From contig NW_014578190.1 in the NCBI RefSeq assembly GCF_000485595.1, forward strand, positions 1-23,903: a stretch of DNA of 23,903 bases, read 5' to 3'. The notes beneath the pieces were generated by a model that had not been told where the DNA came from, did no database searches, and saw only the letters and a program-made list of their open reading frames with translations. The translations under genes and the position numbers were made by a program. Of the stretch, positions 1 through 9,261 are shown in pieces (within the stretch, counting starts at the first letter, position 1; every line of letters starts with the position of its first letter). The DNA comes from Priapulus caudatus (taxonomy: Eukaryota > Priapulida > Priapulimorpha > Priapulimorphida > Priapulidae).

Positions 1-418
1 CCATGTTTGTATTACGCTATTAAATGACAGTGCAGTGGTTTTCTTTTCAGTTACATGAAATATTTAACTTCATCTGTGTCACTTACATGGAGTTTATATT
101 TAAAGACAACATTTGCTGGTTCTACGGGTATACTTTCTGCTAGTATATATAATAAAAACTATCGACTGTATATATACTTGACGTCTTGAATCATCACTAT
201 ACTTGCTGGTTATGAAAAAACCTCCCCTACACGAGTTTTCTATGACATGTTAGCCTTGCTATATACATTTAGTGTTATATAGAAGGAGTACCGGTAAGTA
301 TCAGAACGGTTGAGAAAAACATGTGAAATCCTCGCTTTAATAAAGATTAAAAGCTGATGCGACGAAGGACAGGCGAGTAAATTTAGTGCGTTTGTCCGAA
401 AAGTCCACGTCATTTTGC
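1..418. other. AT-rich non-coding sequence
   Basis: No open frame of note, RNA gene or repeat with recognisable ends. The sequence is AT-rich and ends at the TTA target site of the adjoining MITE. Confidence 0.5.
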
Positions 419-421
419 TTA

Positions 422-800
422 GGCCACCATTTTTTATTTTGTTGGTTTACAGAATTTTTGTTGTTGTTGTTGACTCGGTAAGGTAAAAAAAAAATTGTCG
501 TTTTGTCAGATCAAACAAGTCGGAATACAGTGATACTGTTATACATGATATTTAAGTATTTTAAGAAAACTAAATAAAAACAAAACTCTACTTGTAATTA
601 TTTTTACTTTTATTATAAACTGTTTGTTTATGAAATGTTTTTGTTTTTTACATTAAAATTTTTTTTACTCATATTTCTTAGGGAAAAGGTCGGCGGGAAT
701 AAAAAAAATTATTTTTTTAAATCAATTTTTATTTTTTTTCGTTTTTCTTGAAAATTTGGGTCGGCGGATCTGTAAACCAACAAAATAAAAAATTCTCGCC
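422..800. mobile_element. PIF/Harbinger-like MITE, complete
   Basis: A 379-bp non-coding element. Its ends, 422-453 and 769-800, are inverted repeats of about 32 bp with only about three mismatches; both contain TTTTGTTGGTTTACAGA on the outside-to-inside reading. Both ends begin GGC and are flanked by TTA (419-421 and 801-803). A TTA duplication with GGC-starting ends is the known hallmark of PIF/Harbinger elements. The interior is AT-rich with long A and T runs and no coding capacity, so it must have been moved in trans. The superfamily call rests on the ends and the duplication only. Confidence 0.75.
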
Positions 801-803
801 TTA

Positions 804-1560
804 ACAGTCTAGTCTGGCTATATCGAATAATCATGATAGAAAGAGAAGGCCAAAATAGTCGTGAACTTGCAGCGTGTGATGTGTATAGTTAAAAAAAAGT
901 ATATGCTTTTTGAGCTGTAAACACACGGCAGAGGAGCTGGAAGTACGGCAAGTATAGCTGGATCGATAATTCAGGGCCGGGATAAGTTGGGAAGCGAGAA
1001 GAAATGTTGCGTGCGACAAAGTACGCAATTCGTTCATTCGCGACCGTCTGTATTTAGATGAAAAATTCCAAATGCCTCCATCTTTGGCCACAATAAAAAG
1101 AGAGACGTGTCTAAATCACCTATAGCAACAGAATTTGGCAGCCCTACACGGAAATCGTGCAAAATATAACTGCAAAAGGCAATATATTATGTGTGTTCGT
1201 TTGCTGATGGAATCGACGCACCAAAATAAAACTGGGAATTAGTTGCCATAGTTTACGACGGGGCCCTAGTAGCCTGGAAGTCACACGGGAGCAAACTCGC
1301 GTCGATTGTACTATTCTACAGTCGCGCGAAACAACGAAATGAAGAATCACATCACCTCGGAGCTGTACGTGAAATAAGTACACGACGAGGCAACGGTGGA
1401 TGGCACGCGCATTATCCTATCCCATAATTGGCTCATCTCCTCACGATGTGGCGAACAAAAAATTACTCTTAGCAAAAACAGTGAGGAATGGACTCGCAGC
1501 ACGCCAAGGAAGTAGCAAGAATTAAGTGAGAGCACTGACGTGATTGCGAAGGGGAAAGCA
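804..1560. other. No recognised gene or repeat
   Basis: Short open frames occur on both strands, but none shows a familiar motif or a coding-like bias. A minus-strand stretch near 831-1091 reads with many charged and leucine residues; I cannot place it in any family. Confidence 0.4.
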
Positions 1561-2194
1561 TAATAATGAAAGCGTCAATGACACTATATAGCTCACCTTG
1601 GGTGTGATAGAAGAGGGAGATGATATTTAAAATTTGGCAAGTGTTTCATTTATGATGGACCAAAATGGGATCAAATGTCCTTATTCCCTGTTTTATACTA
1701 ATAGAAATTTCACTGTTTTGTTTCAGGGTTAGTTTTGACGCCAAAATAAATGTTTCAGATCTGAAAGTCTGAGATCTGGCCAAAGAGATGGCGCTACGCC
1801 TAAATGATCGCCATTTTGGTTTTCGATTATCGCGCAAATAAAAGCAATAAAATATTCCAGTCAAATTACTGTAACGAAGAATATTACACGTAGGTATGAT
1901 TAGGTAGGTATAGGCAGGTAGGCCATTTTCATTAAAGACCATTTCAATGGCTAGATGGCCATTTTCATTTTTGCCAAAAAATGAGCGTGGCTCGAAAGTA
2001 GGTCGACTGGCGTGATCCAAAATAGGACGTTCAAATCTCTCCCAGAGGAGTAACAACTGTATGCAATTTGAAACATGTGGGTCAAATGGTTCTCAAGTTA
2101 TCGTTGACCGTAGCCAAATGTTGACGGACGGACGGACGGACGACGGACGACGACCCATGGCAATAGATCATCATGACAATGTCAAAGCGAGCTA
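1561..2194 (+). repeat. Dispersed repeat with GACG-rich tail, copy 1
   Basis: The head (1561-1600, near-palindrome AGCGTCAATGACACT then TAGCTCACCTTG) and the tail (about 2010-2194) recur at 7620-9261 and 19729-21320. The tail contains the conserved words AAAATAGGACG, AGTAACAACTGTA and CGTTGACCGTAGCCAAAT, a (GACG)n microsatellite near 2123-2150, then CCATGGCAATAG and GAGCTAAAAA. The outer words TAGCTCACCTTG (1589-1600) and CAAAGCGAGCTA (2183-2194) are imperfect inverted repeats, so this may be a non-autonomous DNA element of about 0.6 kb. A SINE is the alternative, but no convincing internal polymerase III boxes were seen. Confidence 0.65.
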
Positions 2195-2387
2195 AAAATC
2201 ACCTGAAAGGAGGACTCACTGCTATAATAGAGGGCTGATAATATGTTGTGAATGGCACGCACGAAGAGACGTGCACGTCGGGAAACAACGAACGGAAACA
2301 CGAGCGGGGACAGAAAAACAGCGGGGACAGTCAGCGAGACGTAGGTGCGCAAATTTAAAGTGGCCCGCACAGCCGAAAATAGCGCGT

Positions 2388-2565
2388 GAGGAGAGAGAAA
2401 GCGAGCGAGAGAGAGAGAAAAAGAGGGAGAGAAGACAGTGAAAGACAGCGATAGAGAAACAGAAATAGAAAGAGAGGGAAAGGTTGGAGGAGTGGAAGAG
2501 AAACAACGAGAGCGATAGACAGACGGGGCATGGAAGGGCAGAAGAGGCAAAAGAGGGGAGACAAT
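2388..2565 (+). repeat. Purine-rich low-complexity tract
   Basis: Almost entirely A and G on the plus strand, with GAGA and GAAA words. Serine/leucine/phenylalanine-rich minus-strand frames over it are by-products of the polypyrimidine strand, not genes. Confidence 0.8.
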
Positions 2566-3650
2566 TAAATGAGCAAAGCGAAATACGTAACTGACATAAA
2601 GTAAATCAGCACAAGAACACGGGGCATAAATTGCCGTCCCCAGTGACACACCACCCGATAATTGTGCGATTCAACTTACTAAAAATTAAAATGAGTTGAA
2701 TGAATCGTGCGTGGAAAATGTTTCCTAACATCAGATGACCGCGGTGATTAAAGGGACGCATACATTGCAATATACTATCAAGAGCTAGGTATTATTAGCT
2801 CTTGATACTATTCATTCACACTGCATAAAAGCATACAAAGACTGGAACTCTAAGACTTGCAAGGTGATAACCGATTTTGGTGACAGGCGACTCACCGATC
2901 GATACAAGCCGTGAAGTTATTAAAAAGCACCTCAGAGCAGAAGTGCTTATCAAGAGATTACTGCTGCTACGGCTGCTGCTGCTGCTGCTACATGTTTTTA
3001 TTTTGTGCATTGTTTTTGCTTTACATTTTTACCAAAATCTAATGAGGCAGCTGCCCTCACCCATGTAGGCTATTGCACCGAGTGCTTCTGCTTACCTTCT
3101 TGCTACTGCTCTTTTAGTTACGGCTACTACTATTGCTACTGCTATTACTATTCCTACTGCTGTTGTTCTTTCAGCTGTTAATCCCACTACAACTATGTAT
3201 TCTGCTACTGTCGCTGCAGCCCCGGCTACCACTACTGATTCAACTAACGCAAAATTAATCACATAATTAGTAGTAATTAATTACACTGTACTACTATTGC
3301 AGCTATATTACTCCCTTTGCAATCTCCACCGCTAGGGCAAGCAGCATATACTAGTCACGCAGGCATAAACTGTTGGTATATCATATAGGCTATTACATAA
3401 GTATAATTAGTTGCTGCAACATTTCAGGGCAAATAATAAAAAACAACTCACCTTCTCACCCCACGACTCTCCCCAGCTATTCTTGATGATCCAGTATGAT
3501 ATCCCATCCTCTGAAAATGGAATACAATGCAGTTTATTTCACGTGCCACTATAAACATGATCAGGAAACTGTCGCAGTGGAAATATTCATTGTCATTTCT
3601 TCAGCACTGCTGAATTTAAGCCTAGTCCATTACTGGGTTTTTATGTATGA
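2566..3650. other. Non-coding, with imperfect trinucleotide stretch
   Basis: Between about 2958 and 3240 the plus strand is dominated by CTG, CTA and CTT triplets, including a short pure (CTG) run near 2972-2990. That explains the leucine-rich and serine-rich short frames there. The rest shows no recognisable gene. Confidence 0.55.
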
Positions 3651-3656
3651 CAACTT
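3651..3656 (+). repeat. Target-site duplication CAACTT (left)
   Basis: CAACTT lies directly before the CAGGG end of the 3657-5373 element and is repeated exactly at 5374-5379, directly after its other end. Confidence 0.7.
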
Positions 3657-4442
3657 CAGGGCGTCAAGTGACAATACAAGTGACGCTCAAAAAATAGGAA
3701 AGTAGGAATTTCAGATGTGAAAAAATAGGAGGAAAATAGGAATTTTGGTGTGAAAATATATGTTAAATAGGAATATTTTTTTGCGTTAGATGGCCTCCCA
3801 ACACCGGGCCCCTACAGCCATCCCGATCCACCACAAATGGTTTTATTAATATACATATTTGGAGTTACATCACATGCTAATAATATTTTGAGGTTTTAAT
3901 GAGAAATGCATGTTAAAATTGATTAGCAGTTTATACATACATAAACACCCATTTAAAGTACATAGGTAGTTCAGGGCCGTAGTGGCCTCCCAAAATGTGC
4001 TACTGCAGAAAAATGTAGGATCACCCAGTGGTAATATCAAGAGTGGCGGTTCTGGTGTGTGCTGCAGGCATGCATAGCTAACGCCGCGATCGCGAAGCCG
4101 ATGTGGGGGGTCGGGGGGTACTCCCCCCAGAAAATTTGTGAAATTTAGAGCATGGAAATGGCATTTCCTGCATTTTCAGGCTATATGTTGAAAGCAACCA
4201 ATTCTGATCATTTTAAAAGGTCAATTTGTAAATTTCAAAGTGGAATGTAGCTAAAGCTGATGTTTTGACTAAAGTATCTAAAATAAATATTATGAGTATG
4301 ATAACTAATAAAACATTGTTTACAAAATTGTATATACTATCAGTACATAATTATGAAAAAGAATATAGTTTTTAATATTTCCGTTCCAGTGCATCGTACT
4401 TCAGAATACGTTGAAGACGGGCCGTGAAGGCATGCATGCAAC

Positions 4443-4503
4443 GTGTGTGTTTTGTGTGTGTTTGTGTGTGTGCGTGCGTGCGTACGTGCGTGCGTGTATT
4501 GTC

Positions 4504-4539
<36 letters not shown>

Positions 4540-4552
4540 CGTGTGCGTGCGT
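4443..4552 (+). repeat. (TG)n microsatellite
   Basis: Alternating TG with TGCG interruptions. It produces cysteine/valine and histidine/threonine frames on the two strands that are not genes. Confidence 0.95.
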
Positions 4553-4648
4553 TCATCTCTCTCCGGGTCATGTTTTTCATTCCTCTACATAATACAACAA
4601 TTATTGGTTCAAGTGCTATGTACAGCATAGATTTTAAAGCAAATCACT

Positions 4649-4845
4649 GTTCCGGAGAACCCCTCTTTTAAACGTGTCCAGTTTCATAGCATTGGATTTC
4701 AACGAAATCCTAGTTCCGGAGATCCCCATTTTCGAACATAGCCAGCAGTTCCAGAGCATACAACATTCAACAAACATTAGTTCCAGAGACCCCCATTTTC
4801 AGGTCTGAGTTAGTTCCAGAGCCCCCCCCCCCCATTTTTGACTTC
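4649..4845 (+). repeat. About 33-bp tandem repeat, GTTCC monomers
   Basis: Six monomers start near 4649, 4681, 4713, 4748, 4780 and 4813. One version begins GTTCCRGAGANCCCC and usually runs on to CATTTTC; another begins GTTCCAGAGCAT or a variant and runs on to a TTCAAC word. The first pairs alternate, suggesting a 66-bp higher-order unit. The last monomer runs into a C13 homopolymer. Related words in the opposite orientation occur near 9290-9390 and 21331-21422. Confidence 0.7.
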
Positions 4846-5373
4846 GCAGTGGCACACACCTACTATAATGTGGGGTGAGTGCCCCCCTGGGGTTTCATCT
4901 CCTTGGTATATGTTGTTCCTTAGTTCCCTGCACAATTTTTTTTGTCAAAATAGTGTCACGGCAGTGCCGTGCTGCCGTGGCGGCCACTACGGCCCTGTAG
5001 GTGCATATGGATGTACTTTCTTTAATTATGTTTATAAATCTATGACGTATGACGTATAACATACCACATCCATGATCCAACTGAGAAGACAACTTACTGA
5101 AATAAAAATCTGTGGATAGTAAAGAGTATATTACGTTATATTAAAGTAAGCGGCGTCGGGTCTGGGGGACCTCGCCTATGAAATTTTGAAATCGGTCACC
5201 TGAAATGCTAAATTCCTGCATTCTGGAAGGTATGCATACAATCTGGATCAAGAAAAATGAAACCAGCCGCCTCAAAAATAGGCAAAAAAATAAGAATTTG
5301 TCCAGAAAATAGGAGAAAATAGGAATTGCCCAGAAAATAGGAAAAATAGGAAAAATAGGAACTTGACGCCCTG

Positions 5374-5379
5374 CAACTT
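5374..5379 (+). repeat. Target-site duplication CAACTT (right)
   Basis: Exact match to 3651-3656, immediately outside the right inverted end. Confidence 0.7.
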
Positions 5380-5707
5380 ACTTCCTTGAATTATTCTAAG
5401 AATAATTCATTTTGCCGTACGTGGTAAAATTTGTAACAATGTACAGATTATGACTTCATACCCCTAAAGTTTCCATAAATAACAAGAAAATGTCTTCGAG
5501 ATTTTAGTCTATAAGCATCAATAGTATATTGCATTGATTATGCTACGTACAGTATTATCCCACGTTATAAAAAGTCAGGGTATGGAAATTATGGAATCAT
5601 TTGATTACTCATACGGGATCAGTAAATTGTTACTACTATGAAAGGAAAATGTGTTCTTAGAACTATTTTTTTAACTAGAAAGGGCAGTTGTCGCCAACTA
5701 CATGTAT
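5380..5707. other. No recognised feature
   Basis: AT-rich non-coding sequence between the 1.7 kb element and the dispersed monomers. No frame, RNA gene or terminal-repeat structure was seen. Confidence 0.4.
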
Positions 5708-5915
5708 CCCCCGTGTTCTCCCCAAGATGTGTACCGAAGTATAACGAAGTTTGGTCGCACTAGGCAATGAGCGGGCCGAGTTATAGAGCAGTAAAGAAAA
5801 ATATAATGAAGGTCAAGGGTCAATGGTCAAAGGTTCAATATAAAGTTGCAGGTGACCTGTTTCGTACGCTGCTCAACTCTCCCAAGATGTGCTAAGATAT
5901 ACCAAGTTTTGGCGT
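5708..5915 (+). repeat. Dispersed monomer repeat (CCCAAGATGTG / AAGGTCAA type)
   Basis: One full and one partial monomer of about 175 bp. Each has CCCAAGATGTG, a TTTGGTCGC-like word, GGCCGAGTTATAGAG, then AAGGTCAA words and GTGACCT. The same order recurs at 18278-18425 with obvious divergence. The function is unknown. Confidence 0.6.
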
Positions 5916-5919
5916 CGCA

Positions 5920-6235
5920 ACACCCTCCATTCGCACCCTTCCTCTACGTCCATACTCTCACCACCACCCCCCCGGCGCCCTCGCCTCGCCCCTACTCCCC
6001 TCCTGACCCCCGTCTCTCCTCCTACCTTCCCATATACATCTCGCTCCGCCCGTGCGATACGCCACAATACTGCACCACGTCCCATACCCCTACTCCTCAA
6101 CCTACCCGCTCTCCCCCTCGTCCCTCTCCCTCACTCACATAACTCATATCGATAACCACCCCCCCGCCTTCTGCCACCTCCACTTGTTTTGCTCTCGCTC
6201 TACCGCCCGTAATACACACCATCTCTCCTCACATC
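5920..6235 (+). repeat. Cytosine/pyrimidine-rich low-complexity tract
   Basis: About 315 bp dominated by C with T and A, and very few G on the plus strand. Overlapping proline/serine/threonine-rich frames in several phases are composition artefacts. It lies exactly between the monomer repeat and the start of the large duplication at 6246, and has no counterpart beside the second copy. Confidence 0.75.
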
Positions 6236-6245
6236 ATGATCGTGG

Positions 6246-7617
6246 TCAGTATATTAAGTTTTCGTGCCGGCTAGCGCTCAATTAGGGCGTCAGTTATAAA
6301 GCGGAGGGAAATTTCTCTGCGGCGCGGCACGAGCGGCGGCGGCGGCTGGGGAGCACTGAAACCCATGTATCCCGACCGACTCCTCGCGGGATTACAAAAT
6401 AATTGAGCATACTTTTCTATGCAAAAATGGGATGTGCTTCAATCACAATCATTAAATGAAAGCTAATACACTATACAGCCAGCTCACACAAGCCTCGGTC
6501 GTCCCAGGGGCATTACCCATTAAGAGTGTGTCGTAACAAGGAGAGGAAACACTTACAGCTTGCCATGGCTTGTATGTAATAGGTTTTCGATAAATCAGTT
6601 GCCTGTGCTCCAGCTTCAGCGGAAGTACATGCGCAGTATTGTTCATTGTGAAACTCCCTTTTCTCTCCAGAATTATCATACTACAGCTCTACCTAATTAA
6701 ATGATTACGCCGAAAAAAGACGTTTGTATTCCGCTAACCGACCGACTCCATTTTTAAACCGCCGCTGCTCGAAAACTTTTTATTGTGATCGGCAAATAAA
6801 AATAAAAAATAATTTTTAAAAAAATGAAAAAAATCCCAACAGTGATATCGATCGGTGAATGCATTGATTTGACTTTGAAGTCATATATGGGCTGTTATAA
6901 ATATAAAACAAGTATTGTTAGAATATAAAAAAAAATATTTGATAAGTTTTTGCCCGCCTACCGTGTCCAATTTTTTTCAGCTTGGAACGGAAAACAAACA
7001 TTTTTTGTTCTTAGGCCTTGCGTGTATTTGTGTATGTAGCTGCATTGTATTGGCTAGGGGAGACCGAGGTATACGTACTTGTTTTCGCCAAAAAACATGT
7101 TCCGTAGGAACGCATCTCTGATTTACATAATACTAATAGCAGAAGTAATATGTATGGAATCAGGGGGGGCCGCGTCCCTAGCTTATTATCTACTTCTGAA
7201 ATAGGAATCAGTGGGAAACGTGATGACGTTACATAATTTTTCGTCCATCGCTTGCCTAAAGTAAGTAAGTATTATTGCAGTTCTAATGTTGACCATGTGG
7301 CATTCAATATGCAATAAAACATCTTTATAAAGCATTCAAGTCTTATAAACATTATTAATCGATTTTCAAAATCATTTCTTTGTGAACCACACATGATATG
7401 TCACCATCGATATAGGCGTGCGATGCTCCCATAGGTAGGACTGTTTGTGATTTTATACAACTCTATTAGACTTCAACAATTTGTTGGACTGTGGTAGCAG
7501 ATCTAGACGATTCCATAAAACCATTCAACATGCAGGCACACGCACACACACTAGGCAAGCTGTTACCGTGTTGCATGACGATCGACATTCAATTTCTGCA
7601 CACCTTTTCAACTAGCT
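6246..7617. other. Non-coding part of the duplication
   Basis: No gene recognised. It starts with a GCGGCGG-rich segment (about 6315-6345) and a short GTATCCC/GGGATAC hairpin near 6366-6392, which is better preserved in copy 2 at 18503-18533. An A/T-rich block follows near 6780-6830. Short frames here are not preserved between the two copies. Confidence 0.5.
7140..7198. repeat. Small hairpin with G-run loop (copy 1)
   Basis: CAGAAGTA (7140-7147) pairs with TACTTCTG (7191-7198). The loop has a G7 run. Copy 2 at 19258-19315 keeps a longer stem. Confidence 0.5.
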
Positions 7618-7830
7618 ACATAATGAAAGTGTCAATGACACTGTAGCTCACTACAAAAAAGGACACATTGAGTGAGTAAGAAGAAGTCAGTTTTAATTGA
7701 GCAAACCTCGACGTAATCTATAGAAACGATTGCCGTCTGTATATCGCCGAATAATAATTTATAAACCAAAATGAATCACATTCTGTGACCGTAGATGGCG
7801 CTATAACCGCTTTGTAAGCGGATGGCGTTT

Positions 7831-7839
7831 GAAATAAAT
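7831..7839 (+). repeat. Target-site duplication GAAATAAAT (left)
   Basis: Exact 9-bp match to 8703-8711 on the other side of the element; the same pair is seen in the second large copy. Confidence 0.75.
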
Positions 7840-8144
7840 GGGTGTTGCTATCCCCGGGCGCGTTTATTTTTTCCGTTACCGTTAACGCTGTCAGCGCTCG
7901 GGAGCGTATTGGGAATGCTTGGTCACAGCTCAACAGTCCCCCTAACACTATGTACTCGACTACTCAACAAATAATTGAAATATGTGTTTACCACAGGCCT
8001 TCTATCGCTAGCAAAGACCGTTTCTTGGAGCTAGTAGTGATACGCTTTCATACTTAACGAGACAAAGATGGTGGCGGTTGGCGCCGATTCGAAATAACGC
8101 CTTGGGAAATAAATTCATGATTTGAGAGTTTTAGATGAGCTAGA

Positions 8145-8228
8145 ACCCTAACCCTAACCCTAACCCTAACCCTAACCTAACCTAACTTTAACCCTAACCT
8201 AACCCTAACCCTAACCCTAACCCTAACC
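8145..8228 (+). repeat. Interstitial telomeric repeat (CCCTAA)n, tract 1
   Basis: About 14 units, mostly perfect, with a few CCTAA and CTTTAA variants. It is enclosed within the element at 7840-8702. Confidence 0.97.
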
Positions 8229-8497
8229 AGTAATGCGATTCCAATACGCATAGCGAGCGCTGACGCTCGTTAACGGTACGGTAAAAATTATCGCCCGCCC
8301 GGGCGTGGAGGGAGGTCACGTGATAACGTTGACGATGACGTTCAAATCGTTAACGCGCTAACGTTTAACCCTCACTCCAACACCGCCAACACTAATCTTC
8401 ACACTAAATATATATGTGTCGCCGCGCTATAGTATTAGGCAGTGTTATCCACAAAAAATTAATCTATATGGTGTGGGGACAGATATCATGATGCACA

Positions 8498-8633
8498 AAC
8501 CCTAACCCTAACCCTAATCCTAACCCTACCCTAACCCTAATCCTAACCATAACCCTAACCCTATACCCTAACTAACCCTAACCCTAACCCTAACCCTAAC
8601 CTATACCCTATAATCCTGACCCCTAACCCTAAT
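8498..8633 (+). repeat. Interstitial telomeric repeat (CCCTAA)n, tract 2
   Basis: CCCTAA units mixed with CCCTAAT and CCTATAC variants, more degenerate than tract 1. Same strand orientation as tract 1. Confidence 0.95.
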
Positions 8634-9261
8634 CAACACTATTCTAACACTAGTGCTGCCACGTTGCGGTCACTCCTCCACGCCCGGGGGATAGCATTAC
8701 CCGAAATAAATAGGTTATGCTGCGTTCCGACATGTTTTGTAAATCTTTACTCTGATATAGACGTTTTATCGGCCAGGGTGGGAGAGTGAAATACCAATTT
8801 TGCATTAAAAATATTGTCAATTCGAAATCTTGTAAACGAACCAGACGAGTGTGACACCACAGACTGTTTGTGTTTATAATAATATGCATATATTATTGCT
8901 AAACCCTACCTAATTTGCATAATTTTTTTTTTCAAATATCAAAACCCCTAGCCCTTATTCATTCACATACCAAAAATGAGCAAAATCCGTTGAACCTGAA
9001 CGGACTAAAGGCAAATTCCCATTATTTGGCCAAAGTACGATCGACTGGCGCGTGCTCCAAAATAGGACGATTTAATATGGAGACATAGCAGTAACAACTG
9101 TAACACAAGTTTCAAAACATTGTGGGTCAAACGCGTTCCTGAGTTAGTCGTTGACCGTAGCCAAATCGTTGACGGACGCGACGCACGGACAGAACGGGAC
9201 AGCTACGACGGACGACGAACCATGGCCCAAAGCTCAGCTTGACGCATGTCAAGGATGAGCT

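Larger units (their letters stand above)
3657..5373. mobile_element. Non-autonomous DNA transposon, CAGGGCGTCAAGT ends
   Basis: A 1,717-bp element bounded by perfect 13-bp inverted ends, CAGGGCGTCAAGT at 3657-3669 and its complement at 5361-5373, with a 6-bp target duplication outside. Both arms carry AATAGGA words in the same strand orientation (about 3690-3775 and 5275-5358). Two similar segments lie in direct orientation at about 4105-4185 and 5155-5230, both with GGTC...GGGG, TGAAATTT and TTCCTGCATT. The interior has TG and GTTCC repeats but no transposase. CAGGG-type ends resemble hAT elements, but hAT duplications are 8 bp, so the superfamily is left open. Confidence 0.75.
7840..8702. 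mobile_element. MULE-like non-autonomous element carrying telomeric repeats
   Basis: An 863-bp element flanked by exact 9-bp duplications GAAATAAAT (7831-7839, 8703-8711). Its ends are inverted: GGGTGTTGCTATCCCC on the left, GGGTAATGCTATCCCCC read inward from the right. A 9-bp duplication with G-rich ends fits Mutator-like elements, though the inverted repeat is short. Inside are two (CCCTAA)n tracts. A further inverted pair of about 70 bp (7847-7918 with 8233-8304) brackets the first tract, and a shorter one (8298-8321 with 8669-8690) brackets the second. An AAGATGG YY1-like word lies near 8066. No coding capacity was seen. Confidence 0.72.
7620..9261 (+). repeat. Dispersed GACG-tailed repeat, copy 2, interrupted
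   Basis: The head AATGAAAGTGTCAATGACACT followed by TAGCTCAC (7620-7651) and the tail (about 9020-9261) match the repeat at 1561-2194. The tail is AAAATAGGACG, AGTAACAACTGTA, then a degraded GACG run, CCATGG and GAGCTAAAAA. Subtracting the inserted element at 7840-8702 and one target copy leaves roughly 0.75 kb, close to the uninterrupted copy. A GATGGCGCTA word is shared in the interior. Confidence 0.6.

Noticed and set aside
831-1091. Minus-strand frame resembling a transposon fragment
   Set aside because: No recognisable motif order; left as unassigned sequence.
2025-2045. Polymerase III B-box (GTTCAAATC) making the GACG repeat a SINE
   Set aside because: The word is absent from the two other copies and no A-box sits at proper spacing.
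2182-2649. 155-codon minus-strand serine/leucine/phenylalanine-rich membrane protein
   Set aside because: Hydrophobicity follows from the polypyrimidine strand of the purine-rich tract.
4401-4671. Cysteine/valine- and histidine/threonine-rich small proteins
   Set aside because: They are produced by the TG/CA microsatellite in both strands.
5846-6285. Proline-rich secreted or structural peptides
   Set aside because: Overlapping frames in several phases, all explained by the cytosine-rich tract; no start context or conservation.
8106-8114. Third GAAATAAAT as an alternative right boundary of the telomere element
   Set aside because: The sequence before it does not pair with the left end, whereas 8681-8702 does.
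8145-8633. True chromosome end or fused telomeres
   Set aside because: Both tracts point the same way, are short, and sit inside an element with inverted ends and a 9-bp duplication; a fusion would give head-to-head tracts.
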